NCBI GenBank assembly: GCA_902797915.1
Contig: CADBUK010000051.1
Coordinates: forward strand, 1-8,283
Reading direction: 5' to 3'
DNA: 8,283 bases
From: Oscillospiraceae bacterium
GTDB taxonomy: Bacteria; Bacillota; Clostridia; Oscillospirales; Acutalibacteraceae
Numbering within the stretch: the first letter of the stretch is position 1; the number at the start of each line of letters is the position of its first letter. Made by a program: the position numbers and the translations under genes. The notes beneath the pieces are model-generated. The model did no database searches. It had not been told where the DNA came from and saw only the letters and a list, made by a program, of their open reading frames with translations. Positions 1-6,116 of the stretch are shown piece by piece.

Positions 1-1
1 A

Positions 2-619
2 TACTCTTTTCAGCGTATTTTTAACGATTTAAGCTTGCTTACCGTGTTTGAGGACGGCAGCTATTTCAAATGGGAAAACAGCGAATCCGCAATGCTCAGT
101 ATCAGGGGCGTCGATATTATTCTTGATATGAGCGACTGCACCTCAACGCTCGGCACTCATACGGTCAGGGTGCATTATATGGGCTATGAGGCTACGGCAA
201 GCTATGAAATTGTTGAATGTGTTCACAATTATAAAGAGAGTTATGTAAGCCCGGGCTGGCTGTCAAGGGCTTACAGCCATTTTGAATGTACAAAATGCGG
301 CAAAAGCTATGACGGCGATTATACTCTTAACGGCAGTGAAATTTATGCGGGCTTTGAAAATTATTTTTCCGCTTTTCAAAAAGAAAAAAAATCTCTTAAC
401 TGCACCGATTTGGATAATGACGGCACGGTTAGTATTCGCGATTATTCGTTAACCCGTTCACTTTATAATGACGCGGAAAAGGAATTTTTCACGCATTTTG
501 CTTCGTCAAAGGGCAGCGGGAATTATGACCCTGATTTTGATATTAATTCCGACGGCAATATAAATATCCGCGATTATTCGCTTCTGAAAAAAAGCAAACC
601 AAAAGATAAAAACGGCTGA
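2..619 (+). CDS. C-terminal part of a secreted dockerin-type protein (5' truncated)
   Basis: This frame is open from the left edge, so the true start lies outside the window; 205 residues are visible. The first ~70 residues look like the end of a bacterial Ig-like beta-sandwich, with a GTHTVRVHYMGYEA strand pattern. They are followed by a short Cys/His segment (CVHNY, then ECTKCGKSY), a small ribbon often seen in secreted Clostridia proteins. The C-terminus has two dockerin type I-like calcium loops, DLDNDGTVSIRD and DINSDGNINIRD, each with acidic or Asn residues at loop positions 1, 3, 5 and 12 and followed by YSL. Dockerins bind cohesins on scaffoldins or the cell surface, which is family knowledge; no catalytic domain is visible, so the enzyme or adhesin part is unknown. 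The loops start 44 residues apart, somewhat longer than usual, and the protein ends soon after the second helix in a Lys-rich tail. An in-frame TTG at 35 lacks a convincing ribosome binding site and is not taken as the start. Confidence 0.85.
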   Translation, partial: YSFQRIFNDLSLLTVFEDGSYFKWENSESAMLSIRGVDIILDMSDCTSTLGTHTVRVHYMGYEATASYEIVECVHNYKESYVSPGWLSRAYSHFECTKCGKSYDGDYTLNGSEIYAGFENYFSAFQKEKKSLNCTDLDNDGTVSIRDYSLTRSLYNDAEKEFFTHFASSKGSGNYDPDFDINSDGNINIRDYSLLKKSKPKDKNG

Positions 620-647
620 TAGGATTTTCCTTTCAGCCGCTTTTCTT
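613..647. terminator. Bidirectional intrinsic terminator between convergent genes
   Basis: The arms CGGCTGA (613-619) and TCAGCCG (633-639) pair perfectly. Inside them AGGA (621-624) pairs with TCCT (628-631) around a three-base loop, with a single T-T mismatch (620/632) between the two stems. A T-rich tract (CTTTTCTT) follows on the plus strand. On the minus strand the same hairpin is followed by TTTTTATCTTTT, so it can also end the leftward ypeB-lipoprotein transcript. The stop codon of the dockerin gene (617-619) lies inside the left arm. Confidence 0.8.
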
Positions 648-677
648 ATAAATCGGGTGCTGGTCTCCCGCCATACA

Positions 678-692
678 ACTGGCCACTGACCA
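678..692. repeat. Short tandem heptamers (ACTGGCC ACTGACC) in intergenic DNA
   Basis: Two adjacent heptamers, ACTGGCC (678-684) and ACTGACC (685-691), differ at one base and are followed by ACTT. TGGTC at 661-665 can also pair with GACCA at 688-692. The stretch lies between the convergent terminator and the stop codon of the small lipoprotein gene and encodes nothing obvious. It may be one copy of a dispersed intergenic repeat, but a single copy in this window cannot establish that. Confidence 0.35.
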
Positions 693-697
693 CTTGT

Positions 698-1000
698 TTA
701 TCCGAGTCCGTCCTTTGCCGCGTCGCCGAGCGAGTCTGCCGCGTTGCCTGCGCCGTCTGCCGCTTCGTCAATTGCGTTGCCTACGTCGGACGCCGCCTCG
801 CTTGCGTTTTCGCCTGCGTTTGACGCCGCCTCGCTTACCGCGTTTCCTGCATTGTCAGCCGCTTCTTCGGCACGGTTTGTGGTCTGCGTTGTAGTTGTGG
901 TGCTTGATAAATTGCCCTTGTTGTCGTTCATTGAGCAGCCTGCAAAAATCGCAACAAGCGCAATTACAATGATTGCAAAAATTAAAATCGGGTTTTTCAT
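698..1000 (-). CDS. Small lipoprotein with 11-residue Ala-rich (LEA-like) repeats
   Basis: This 100-residue protein begins with a Lys and a hydrophobic stretch (residues 5-20) ending in FAGC. Cys22 is a likely lipidation site; Phe at -3 is not the commonest lipobox residue. After a Thr-rich linker (residues 31-41), residues 45-88 form four in-register 11-residue units: EEAADNAGNAV, SEAASNAGENA, SEAASDVGNAI and DEAADGAGNAA. A degenerate fifth unit runs to the C-terminus. Such an 11-residue period is typical of amphipathic or LEA-like helices, so the predicted form is an extended acidic helix tethered to a membrane. AAAGG lies 9 bases before the ATG. The gene starts 80 bases after ypeB on the same strand, with no terminator visible between them, so co-transcription is likely. 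I do not recognise a named family. The base composition (Ala GCN codons) also creates long Arg/Pro-rich frames on the other strand, which I regard as shadows. Confidence 0.8.
   Translation of the reverse strand: MKNPILIFAIIVIALVAIFAGCSMNDNKGNLSSTTTTTQTTNRAEEAADNAGNAVSEAASNAGENASEAASDVGNAIDEAADGAGNAADSLGDAAKDGLG
704..868. repeat. Five 33-bp in-frame tandem repeats inside the lipoprotein gene
   Basis: The 11-residue protein period corresponds to 33-bp units at 836-868, 803-835, 770-802, 737-769 and a degenerate unit at 704-736. Plus-strand cores such as GACGCCGCCTCGCTT (789-803 and 821-835) recur almost unchanged, so the array probably grew by DNA duplication. It is a candidate for copy-number variation between strains. 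Confidence 0.7.
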
Positions 1001-1080
1001 TTTTACTTACCTTTCTTTTTTTAGTACAGATGGGCTTATCCGCTCTTTTTATTATTCGCAATTTTTTTTAAAATATTATT

Positions 1081-2400
1081 TTATTTTGTCAGCACACCGT
1101 CGTCGGAATAGAGCAGAATTAGTATATCCTCCTGCGCACCCGTTTTGGCGTTAAGATAAATCAGCGCTTCGTCGCCCGTTCGCTTTGAAATGCAGTGGAA
1201 TTCGCGGCACTGCGCCTCTTTTCCGTTCTCCTTGGGGATAACGCAAAGCTGTGTGCCTGCAACCGTTACTGATGACGGCAGCATTCCCGCAAGCGTTTCC
1301 TCGTCAAGCGCTTCCTCAAAGGCGGCGCGTTTTGTGTGGTTTGTAAGGTAACCGATTGCCTCAAAGGAGTAAACCCTGCCCGTTTCAAGCGAAACACCAA
1401 CCTTTATTAAATCCGAGTAATAAACCACGCTGTCGGCGCAGTATGCAAAATTAATAACGCAAATGTTGTCGTAAACTGCGTAGTACGACTGCGTCATATT
1501 TTCATACCCCGCTTTTTTAAGGAATTCCTTTGCGTTGTTAACGGCGTTTTCCTCTGTAACGTTCGGCGTTTTTACGGTTTCATCATTGATGATGTAAAGC
1601 AGCCTGCCGCCGTGCTTTGAAACGGCAATCGTCATATACTTATAGGAAAAGGTGCAGGCGGGAATGTTGCCGTCCTCGTCGCTGTGGTAAAGCAGTGCGC
1701 CCGCGTCGGCGCCGATTATATCAGCCGCAATTTTTCTGCATTCGTCTCTGCTGTATTCCTTTTCGCTGTTTATTTCGGGCTTTTTGTCCAGCACTGCGTC
1801 GGCGTAAGGTCCGTCGTAAAGCAGGGTGGGGTAGTTTTCAAACGCTTCCTCAGCCGTGTTGAAATCAAGCGAAAATGCGGAAATTTTAGTGTTTGCCACG
1901 CTTGCGGAGCTGATTTGGTTTTCGCTTATTTTTGCGCCGTTTGCGCAGCGCTCAAGCATTGAATTTGCAAAGTCCCTGTATTTTTGCGCGTATTCAAGCA
2001 GGGCGTGCAGATTGTCGTAATCCTCGTCGGTCAGCTCGTCCTTTTGCGAGAGGTAACGCGCGTAATCTCCCGTCTGGCTCAAAAATTTGTATGCGCCCGT
2101 CAGGTTAAGCTGGTCAACGGGCAGCGCCGCAAGGCTGCTTTTTGCCGCAAGGCACTGCGAATACAAATCGCTTGAAAGGGAGTTCATCATATTTCCCGAG
2201 GAGGCGTATTCGCTTTTTGTAAGGCTCGTCTGAATTTCGTCAAGCGTTCCCGCAAGCTCGTTTAAATTTTGCTGGTAAACCGCTTCAAGCCTTGATTTAT
2301 AGTGATTGCTTTCGATATTTCCCTTGATTGCATAGGCGGAAATAACCAAAATAAAGCAGGCGGAAAAACTCATCGCCCTGATAATACTGCGTTTTTTCAC
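1081..2400 (-). CDS. ypeB: Spore germination protein YpeB
   Basis: The 439-residue product is close to the length of Bacillus YpeB. A single N-terminal membrane anchor (about residues 7-25, after KKR) is followed by a helical, Gln/Leu/Ser-rich region (about 35-180). Next comes the family-typical segment YPTLLYDGPYAD with a nearby KKP (190-208), and then PepSY-like repeats to the C-terminus (about 215-430), with units such as YKYMTIAVSKHGGRLLYI and VGVSLETGRVYSFEAIGYL. In Bacillus, YpeB sits in the spore inner membrane and is needed for stable localisation of the cortex-lytic enzyme SleB. The start is GTG at 2400, supported by AAAGGA 9 bases upstream; the longer frame from GTG 2442 has no well-placed ribosome binding site. 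The usual partner sleB is not adjacent: the upstream neighbour is the divergent proB. Downstream lies the small lipoprotein gene, probably in the same transcript. Confidence 0.88.
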   Translation of the reverse strand: MKKRSIIRAMSFSACFILVISAYAIKGNIESNHYKSRLEAVYQQNLNELAGTLDEIQTSLTKSEYASSGNMMNSLSSDLYSQCLAAKSSLAALPVDQLNLTGAYKFLSQTGDYARYLSQKDELTDEDYDNLHALLEYAQKYRDFANSMLERCANGAKISENQISSASVANTKISAFSLDFNTAEEAFENYPTLLYDGPYADAVLDKKPEINSEKEYSRDECRKIAADIIGADAGALLYHSDEDGNIPACTFSYKYMTIAVSKHGGRLLYIINDETVKTPNVTEENAVNNAKEFLKKAGYENMTQSYYAVYDNICVINFAYCADSVVYYSDLIKVGVSLETGRVYSFEAIGYLTNHTKRAAFEEALDEETLAGMLPSSVTVAGTQLCVIPKENGKEAQCREFHCISKRTGDEALIYLNAKTGAQEDILILLYSDDGVLTK

Positions 2401-2409
2401 ATAATCAAA

Positions 2410-2415
2410 TCCTTT
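2410..2415 (-). promoter_or_regulatory. Ribosome binding site that fixes the ypeB start
   Basis: On the minus strand AAAGGA stands 9 bases before GTG 2400. The alternative GTG at 2442 has only AAAGGG about 15 bases upstream, which is too far. The shorter start also places Lys-Lys-Arg immediately before the membrane anchor, as expected. Confidence 0.75.
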
Positions 2416-2421
2416 CAAAAC

Positions 2422-2451
2422 TAATATTTCCCCAAAATGCACAAAACATTC
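2422..2451 (-). promoter_or_regulatory. Possible sigma-G (forespore) promoter of ypeB
   Basis: Read on the minus strand, GAATG (2447-2451) resembles a sigma-G -35 (GNATR-type), and AATATTA (2422-2428) resembles its -10 (CATNNTA-type). They are separated by exactly 18 bases. Forespore expression is what is known for the sleB-ypeB operon in Bacillus. The predicted start of transcription falls almost at the AAAGGA ribosome binding site, giving a very short leader, and the first -10 base is A rather than C. The call is therefore tentative. Confidence 0.35.
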
Positions 2452-2465
2452 AAAAAACCCTTTTA

Positions 2466-2492
2466 ATATAATAAATTATTTGATATAATAAA
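2466..2492 (+). promoter_or_regulatory. Promoter region of proBA with two tandem -10 elements
   Basis: The ten bases ATATAATAAA occur twice, at 2466-2475 and 2483-2492, so two perfect TATAAT boxes (2467-2472 and 2484-2489) lie 17 bases apart. The downstream copy is preceded by TGA, making an extended -10 (TGATATAAT), which can compensate for the poor -35 (TTTTAA at 2461-2466, spacer 17). The proB start is about 50 bases downstream. Confidence 0.55.
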
Positions 2493-2506
2493 GAACATTA
2501 AAATGG

Positions 2507-2522
2507 AATAGTCTAAACTATT
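2507..2522. promoter_or_regulatory. Inverted repeat in the proB leader (possible operator)
   Basis: AATAGT (2507-2512) and ACTATT (2517-2522) are perfect inverted copies around CTAA. The site lies just downstream of the predicted transcription start and upstream of the GAGGA ribosome binding site (2531-2535), where a repressor could act. It is short and AT-rich, so chance is possible. No T-box or other riboswitch fits in this ~50-base leader. Confidence 0.3.
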
Positions 2523-2542
2523 GTAAATTTGAGGACAAAAAA

Positions 2543-3334
2543 ATGAATTTGGAAAACGGTAAAAAAAGGATTGTTGTTAAAATCGGAACATCAACCTTAA
2601 CACATAAAACGGGCAAAACTAATATTGCGCGAATTGCAAAGATTGCCTCGGTGCTTTCTGATTTAAAAAATGAGGGGCACCAGATTATCCTTGTATCCTC
2701 AGGCGCAATTTCCGTAGGTATGAGCAGAATGAGAATTACCGAAAAGCCTAAAACCGCAAAGGAGCTTCAGGCGGCTGCGGCAGTTGGTCAGTGTGAGCTG
2801 ATGTTCCTTTACGACAGGCTGTTTTCGGAATACGACGTCGTTGTAAGCCAGCTGCTTTTAACCTTTGACGAGCTTGAAAACCCGAAAAGCCGCGCCCATC
2901 TTATCGACACCTTTAATCAGCTGCTGGAGTATGACTGCCTGCCGATTGTTAATGAAAACGACTCCGTTTCGGTTGAAGAGCTGTTTAACGGCGATAACGA
3001 TTACCTTTCCGCAACCGTTGCCGTGTTTACGGACGCGGATTTGCTGATTATGTTTACTGATACCGACGGGCTTTACGACGGCAACCCTGCCGAAAATCCC
3101 GAGGCAAAGCTTATTGAGCGCGTGCCTGAAATTAATGAGGAAATTCACGCAATCGCAGGCGGCGCAAGCTCAAAGGGTACGGGTGGCTTTATTACAAAAA
3201 TCAAAGCGGCGGAGCTTGCCGTTAACGCGGGCATTCCCGTTGTTATTACAAACGGAGAACGTCCTACGGATATTTACGGTATCTTAAAAGGCAAAAATGT
3301 AGGAACTTATTTTGAGGCGGTAAAAAATGATTAA
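2543..3334 (+). CDS. proB: Glutamate 5-kinase (short form without PUA domain)
   Basis: It phosphorylates glutamate with ATP to gamma-glutamyl phosphate, the first and normally proline-inhibited step of proline synthesis in the cytoplasm. The amino acid kinase fold is complete in 263 residues: VVKIGTSTL with Lys13, VSSGAISVG (51-59), AAAAVGQCE (77-85), IVNENDSVS (135-143), the GDNDYLSA loop (150-157), FTDTDGLYDGNP (171-182) and KGTGGFITKIKAA with Lys219 (211-223). The C-terminal PUA domain of the ~367-residue E. coli enzyme is absent. Many Firmicutes enzymes are naturally this short, so this is not a truncation. GAGGA lies 7 bases before the ATG. The stop overlaps the start of proA by 8 bases, indicating translational coupling and a shared transcript, so the product can be passed directly to the reductase. 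Confidence 0.96.
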   Translation: MNLENGKKRIVVKIGTSTLTHKTGKTNIARIAKIASVLSDLKNEGHQIILVSSGAISVGMSRMRITEKPKTAKELQAAAAVGQCELMFLYDRLFSEYDVVVSQLLLTFDELENPKSRAHLIDTFNQLLEYDCLPIVNENDSVSVEELFNGDNDYLSATVAVFTDADLLIMFTDTDGLYDGNPAENPEAKLIERVPEINEEIHAIAGGASSKGTGGFITKIKAAELAVNAGIPVVITNGERPTDIYGILKGKNVGTYFEAVKND

Positions 3335-4562
3335 TTTAGGAAAAAAGGCTCTTTCGGCAAAGGATTTCCTTTCAACCGTAACAGAGGAGCAAAAGAATAA
3401 CGCGCTGCTTGCAATCGCTGCGGCGCTTCGTGAAAACAGCAGAACCATCGTTTCCGAAAATGCCGTTGACCTGCAAAACGGCAGGGAAGCGGGGCTCAAC
3501 GAGGGGCTTCTTGACAGGCTTATGCTCGACGAGGGCAGAATTAACGCAATTGCTGACGGAGTTGAAAGCGTTGCGGCGCTGCCCGACCCGTGCGGACTTG
3601 TGCTTGACGAGGTTACCCGCCCGAACGGGCTTGTTATCAAAAAGGTTTCCGTGCCGATAGGCGTTATCGGAATTATCTTTGAGGCACGCCCGAACGTAAC
3701 GGCGGACGCTGCAGTGCTCTGCTTAAAGAGCGGCAACGCCGTAATTCTCAGGGGCGGTAAGGAGGCAATTAATTCAAATATTGCAATCGCCTCGGTTATG
3801 CGCACGGCAATTAAGGGCTGCGGCTTTGACGAAAACTGTATTCAGCTTGTAACCGACACCTCGCGTAATTCCGCAAATGAAATGATGCACCTTAACGGTT
3901 ATCTTGATTGCCTCATTCCGCGCGGCGGCAAGGGGTTAATTAAAGCGGTTGTTGAAAACTCAACCGTTCCCGTAATTGAAACGGGCTCGGGCAACTGCCA
4001 TATTTTTGTTGACGAAACTGCCGATATTGATATGGCGGCAAAGATTATTTTCAATGCCAAAACCCAGCGTATCGGCGTGTGCAACGCTTGCGAAAGCCTT
4101 GTAATTCACAGTGCGGTTATTAACGACGCTCTGCCCGCAATAAAAGCGCTGCTTGACACAAAGAATGTTGAGATGCGCGGCGACGAGCGCGCAATGCTTG
4201 CGGCTGACGGCGTGCTGCCCGCTTCTGACGAGGATTTTGAAACCGAGTATCTTGATTACAAAATCAGCGTAAAAACCGTGGACAGTCTTGACGAGGCTAT
4301 CAGGCATATTAACCGCTGCTCCACAAAGCACAGCGAGGCGATTATTACTAACGATGAAAAGAACGCCGCAGAGTTTCTCGCAAGGGTTGACTCCTCCTCG
4401 GTTTACGTTAACGCTTCCACCCGCTTTACTGACGGCGGCGAATTCGGACTCGGCGCCGAAATCGGTATTTCAACCCAGAAGCTTCACGCAAGGGGTCCGA
4501 TGGGACTTCGTGAACTGACCACCACCAAGTATCTTATTTACGGAACGGGGCAGGTAAGGTAG
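3327..4562 (+). CDS. proA: Gamma-glutamyl phosphate reductase
   Basis: It reduces the unstable product of ProB with NADPH to glutamate semialdehyde, which cyclises to pyrroline-5-carboxylate. At 411 residues it matches the usual length. Visible family marks are PIGVIGIIFEARPNVTADAA (110-129), LRGGKEA (141-147), LIPRGGKGLI (196-205), ETGSGNCHIFVDE (218-230), RIGVCNACE with the probable catalytic Cys252 (248-256), SSSVYVNASTRFTDGGEFGLG (356-376) and the C-terminal ISTQKLHARGPMGL (381-394). The ATG overlaps the end of proB, with GAGGCGG (3314-3320) 6 bases upstream. No proC, for the last step, is in the window. Confidence 0.97.
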   Translation: MINLGKKALSAKDFLSTVTEEQKNNALLAIAAALRENSRTIVSENAVDLQNGREAGLNEGLLDRLMLDEGRINAIADGVESVAALPDPCGLVLDEVTRPNGLVIKKVSVPIGVIGIIFEARPNVTADAAVLCLKSGNAVILRGGKEAINSNIAIASVMRTAIKGCGFDENCIQLVTDTSRNSANEMMHLNGYLDCLIPRGGKGLIKAVVENSTVPVIETGSGNCHIFVDETADIDMAAKIIFNAKTQRIGVCNACESLVIHSAVINDALPAIKALLDTKNVEMRGDERAMLAADGVLPASDEDFETEYLDYKISVKTVDSLDEAIRHINRCSTKHSEAIITNDEKNAAEFLARVDSSSVYVNASTRFTDGGEFGLGAEIGISTQKLHARGPMGLRELTTTKYLIYGTGQVR

Positions 4563-4576
4563 CCTCAGTTTAGGCT
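4561..4576 (+). terminator. Weak hairpin just after proA
   Basis: AGCCT (4561-4565) and AGGCT (4572-4576) form a five-base-pair stem around a six-base loop, overlapping the proA stop codon. The tract after it (TTGCTTCCTTT) is pyrimidine-rich but not a clean run of T. It may attenuate proBA transcription; read-through into the flippase gene looks likely. Confidence 0.3.
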
Positions 4577-4587
4577 TTGCTTCCTTT

Positions 4588-4631
4588 CCCTCCGCCTTGC
4601 AAACCAGACGCCTTTCTTTAAACGGGGGAGG
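4588..4631 (+). promoter_or_regulatory. Structured leader before the flippase gene
   Basis: CCCTCC (4588-4593) is exactly complementary to GGGAGG (4626-4631). The latter belongs to GGGGGAGG (4624-4631), a perfect-looking Shine-Dalgarno sequence that stands 18 bases before the ATG and so is too distant for normal use. The better-placed site is only AGG at 4637-4639, 10 bases before the start. A second pairing, GCCT (4610-4613) with AGGC (4629-4632), is possible. No clear promoter is seen in this 87-base gap. Confidence 0.3.
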
Positions 4632-4649
4632 CAAATAGGTATAAATTAT

Positions 4650-6089
4650 ATGGATAAGTATAAAAAATTAGCCACCAACACTTTAATATTTGCGATAGGC
4701 ACGTTTTCGTCAAAGGTGCTGAGCTTCCTGTTAATGCCGTTTGTAACCAGAATGATGGCAACGGGCGAATACGGCGCGGCGGATTTAATTCAGCAAACGG
4801 CGAATGTGCTTATTCCCATTGTGTTTTTGCAGATAAACAGCGCCGCTCTGCGTTTTGCGCTTGACAAGGCTGTTGACAAATCGGACGTTTTTACAACGGG
4901 CGTGCGCACAACGCTGAAGGGCTTCGTTATTTTCCTGCTGTTTGCGTACCCGCTCAGAAAGGTTACGATTAACGATTTCCGCCTCGGCGATTATATAATC
5001 CTGATTTACGTTTTCGTTCTTGTTTCGGGTATGCGCCAGCTTTGCCAGCAGTTTGTTCGCGGCTGCGGCCATGTTAAAACCTTTGCGATTGACGGTATTT
5101 TTGCCACCGCAACAACGCTTGCGTTTAATCTGCTGTTCCTCGGCCCGTTCCACTGGGGCGTAACGGGTTATGTTGTTGCAATCATCGCTTCGGACGCCTG
5201 CTCGGTAATCTTCCTGTTTGTAACGCAGAAGCTTTGGCGTTATCTTAAATTCAGGGGCGTTCCCAAGTGCACAACCCACGATATGCTCAAATATTCCGTG
5301 CCGCTTATGCCAACCATAATTCTGTGGTGGATTATCAATGTTTCCGACAGGTATATGGTAACCTATTTCATTGATTCCTCGGCAAACGGTTTGTATACCG
5401 CGGCGTCAAAAATTCCTAATTTTGTTATTATGTTTTCCTCAATTTTCATTGACGCGTGGCAGCTTTCAGCGGTTGATGAATATGATAATGAGGGAAGAGC
5501 GCAGTTTTTTACAAATGTTTTCAGGGTTTACAGCGGCGGAATTTTTGCCGTCTCCTCGGGGCTTGTTCTCTTTTGCCAGCCCATCACAAAAATCCTTGTT
5601 GCCAAAAGCTATTATGAGTCCTGGCGCTATGTGCCTATTCTGATTATGGCAACAACTATGAGCTGCCTCGTTAATTTCCTTGCCTCCGTTTATATGGCGG
5701 AAAAGAAATCCGTTATGGCAATGGTTACGGCGCTTTCAGGCGCGGTAACTAATATCGTTCTTAACCTTTTGCTTATCCCCGGTTTCGGCGCAAACGGCGC
5801 GGCAATCGCAACGGTGTGCGCGTTCATTGTTGTTTTTGTAACAAGGGGTGTAAACACAAGGCGTTATGTAAAAATTAAATTTAAAACTCCGCTTATTATT
5901 GCCGAGCTCGGAATTCTTGTTGCGCAGTGCGTTGCAATGCTATTCCTTGATGAAAGCGTTCTGCTTTATCCCGTTGAGGCGGCGCTGTTTGTTCTGATGC
6001 TCGTTTTTAACCGCAAGCCTTTAAAGGAGCTTTTTGAGCTTTTGGTTAATAAATTCCTTAAACGCGGCAAAAAGAGCGGCGCAGAGTAA
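4650..6089 (+). CDS. Wzx-like polysaccharide / lipid-linked oligosaccharide flippase
   Basis: This 479-residue, strongly hydrophobic protein has about 12-14 membrane segments, for example residues 10-32, 50-68, 88-102, 113-128, 152-165, 171-191, 215-231, 255-270, 296-318, 328-350, 357-376, 382-398, 414-433 and 437-454. It has the polysaccharide-biosynthesis (MOP superfamily) layout. The N-terminus is Lys-rich and followed by TLIFAIGTFSSKVLSFLLMP; the middle holds the SDRYMVTYFIDSSANGLYTA-type segment followed by KIPNF (232-257). Relatives flip undecaprenyl-linked sugars or peptidoglycan precursors across the membrane; the substrate here cannot be told. No glycosyltransferase, polymerase or other capsule gene lies next to it, so it is an orphan between proline and glycogen genes. 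The start fits the usual family N-terminus, although its ribosome binding site is weak. It could share the proBA transcript. Confidence 0.85.
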   Translation: MDKYKKLATNTLIFAIGTFSSKVLSFLLMPFVTRMMATGEYGAADLIQQTANVLIPIVFLQINSAALRFALDKAVDKSDVFTTGVRTTLKGFVIFLLFAYPLRKVTINDFRLGDYIILIYVFVLVSGMRQLCQQFVRGCGHVKTFAIDGIFATATTLAFNLLFLGPFHWGVTGYVVAIIASDACSVIFLFVTQKLWRYLKFRGVPKCTTHDMLKYSVPLMPTIILWWIINVSDRYMVTYFIDSSANGLYTAASKIPNFVIMFSSIFIDAWQLSAVDEYDNEGRAQFFTNVFRVYSGGIFAVSSGLVLFCQPITKILVAKSYYESWRYVPILIMATTMSCLVNFLASVYMAEKKSVMAMVTALSGAVTNIVLNLLLIPGFGANGAAIATVCAFIVVFVTRGVNTRRYVKIKFKTPLIIAELGILVAQCVAMLFLDESVLLYPVEAALFVLMLVFNRKPLKELFELLVNKFLKRGKKSGAE

Positions 6090-6116
6090 TTTATTTATAT
6101 ATATTTTATATTTAGG

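Noticed and set aside
35..619. Dockerin protein as a complete 194-residue gene starting at TTG 35
   Set aside because: The frame stays open to the left edge, there is no signal peptide, and no ribosome binding site precedes the TTG, so it is the end of a longer protein.
704..868. CRISPR array suggested by regularly spaced repeats
   Set aside because: The 33-bp units are contiguous without unique spacers and keep a coding frame with an 11-residue protein period.
744..1154. Plus-strand open frame of 136 codons over the lipoprotein gene
   Set aside because: It is the antisense shadow of the Ala-rich repeat gene; the minus-strand frame has a signal sequence, lipobox and ribosome binding site, while this frame has none and runs into ypeB.
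2401..2442. Longer YpeB start at GTG 2442
   Set aside because: No ribosome binding site at a workable distance, and the extra 14 residues precede the expected Lys-rich start of the membrane anchor; GTG 2400 has AAAGGA at 9 bases.
2543..3334. ProB truncated by loss of its C-terminal PUA domain
   Set aside because: The kinase fold is complete and the stop overlaps the proA start as in intact operons; short ProB forms are normal in many Firmicutes.
3284..3805. Minus-strand frame of 173 codons opposite proA
   Set aside because: It overlaps the strongly supported proB-proA pair completely and has no recognisable motif.
4785..5279. Minus-strand frame of 164 codons opposite the flippase
   Set aside because: Its composition is that of a reverse shadow of a membrane protein gene, with no start signals and full overlap with a well-supported gene.
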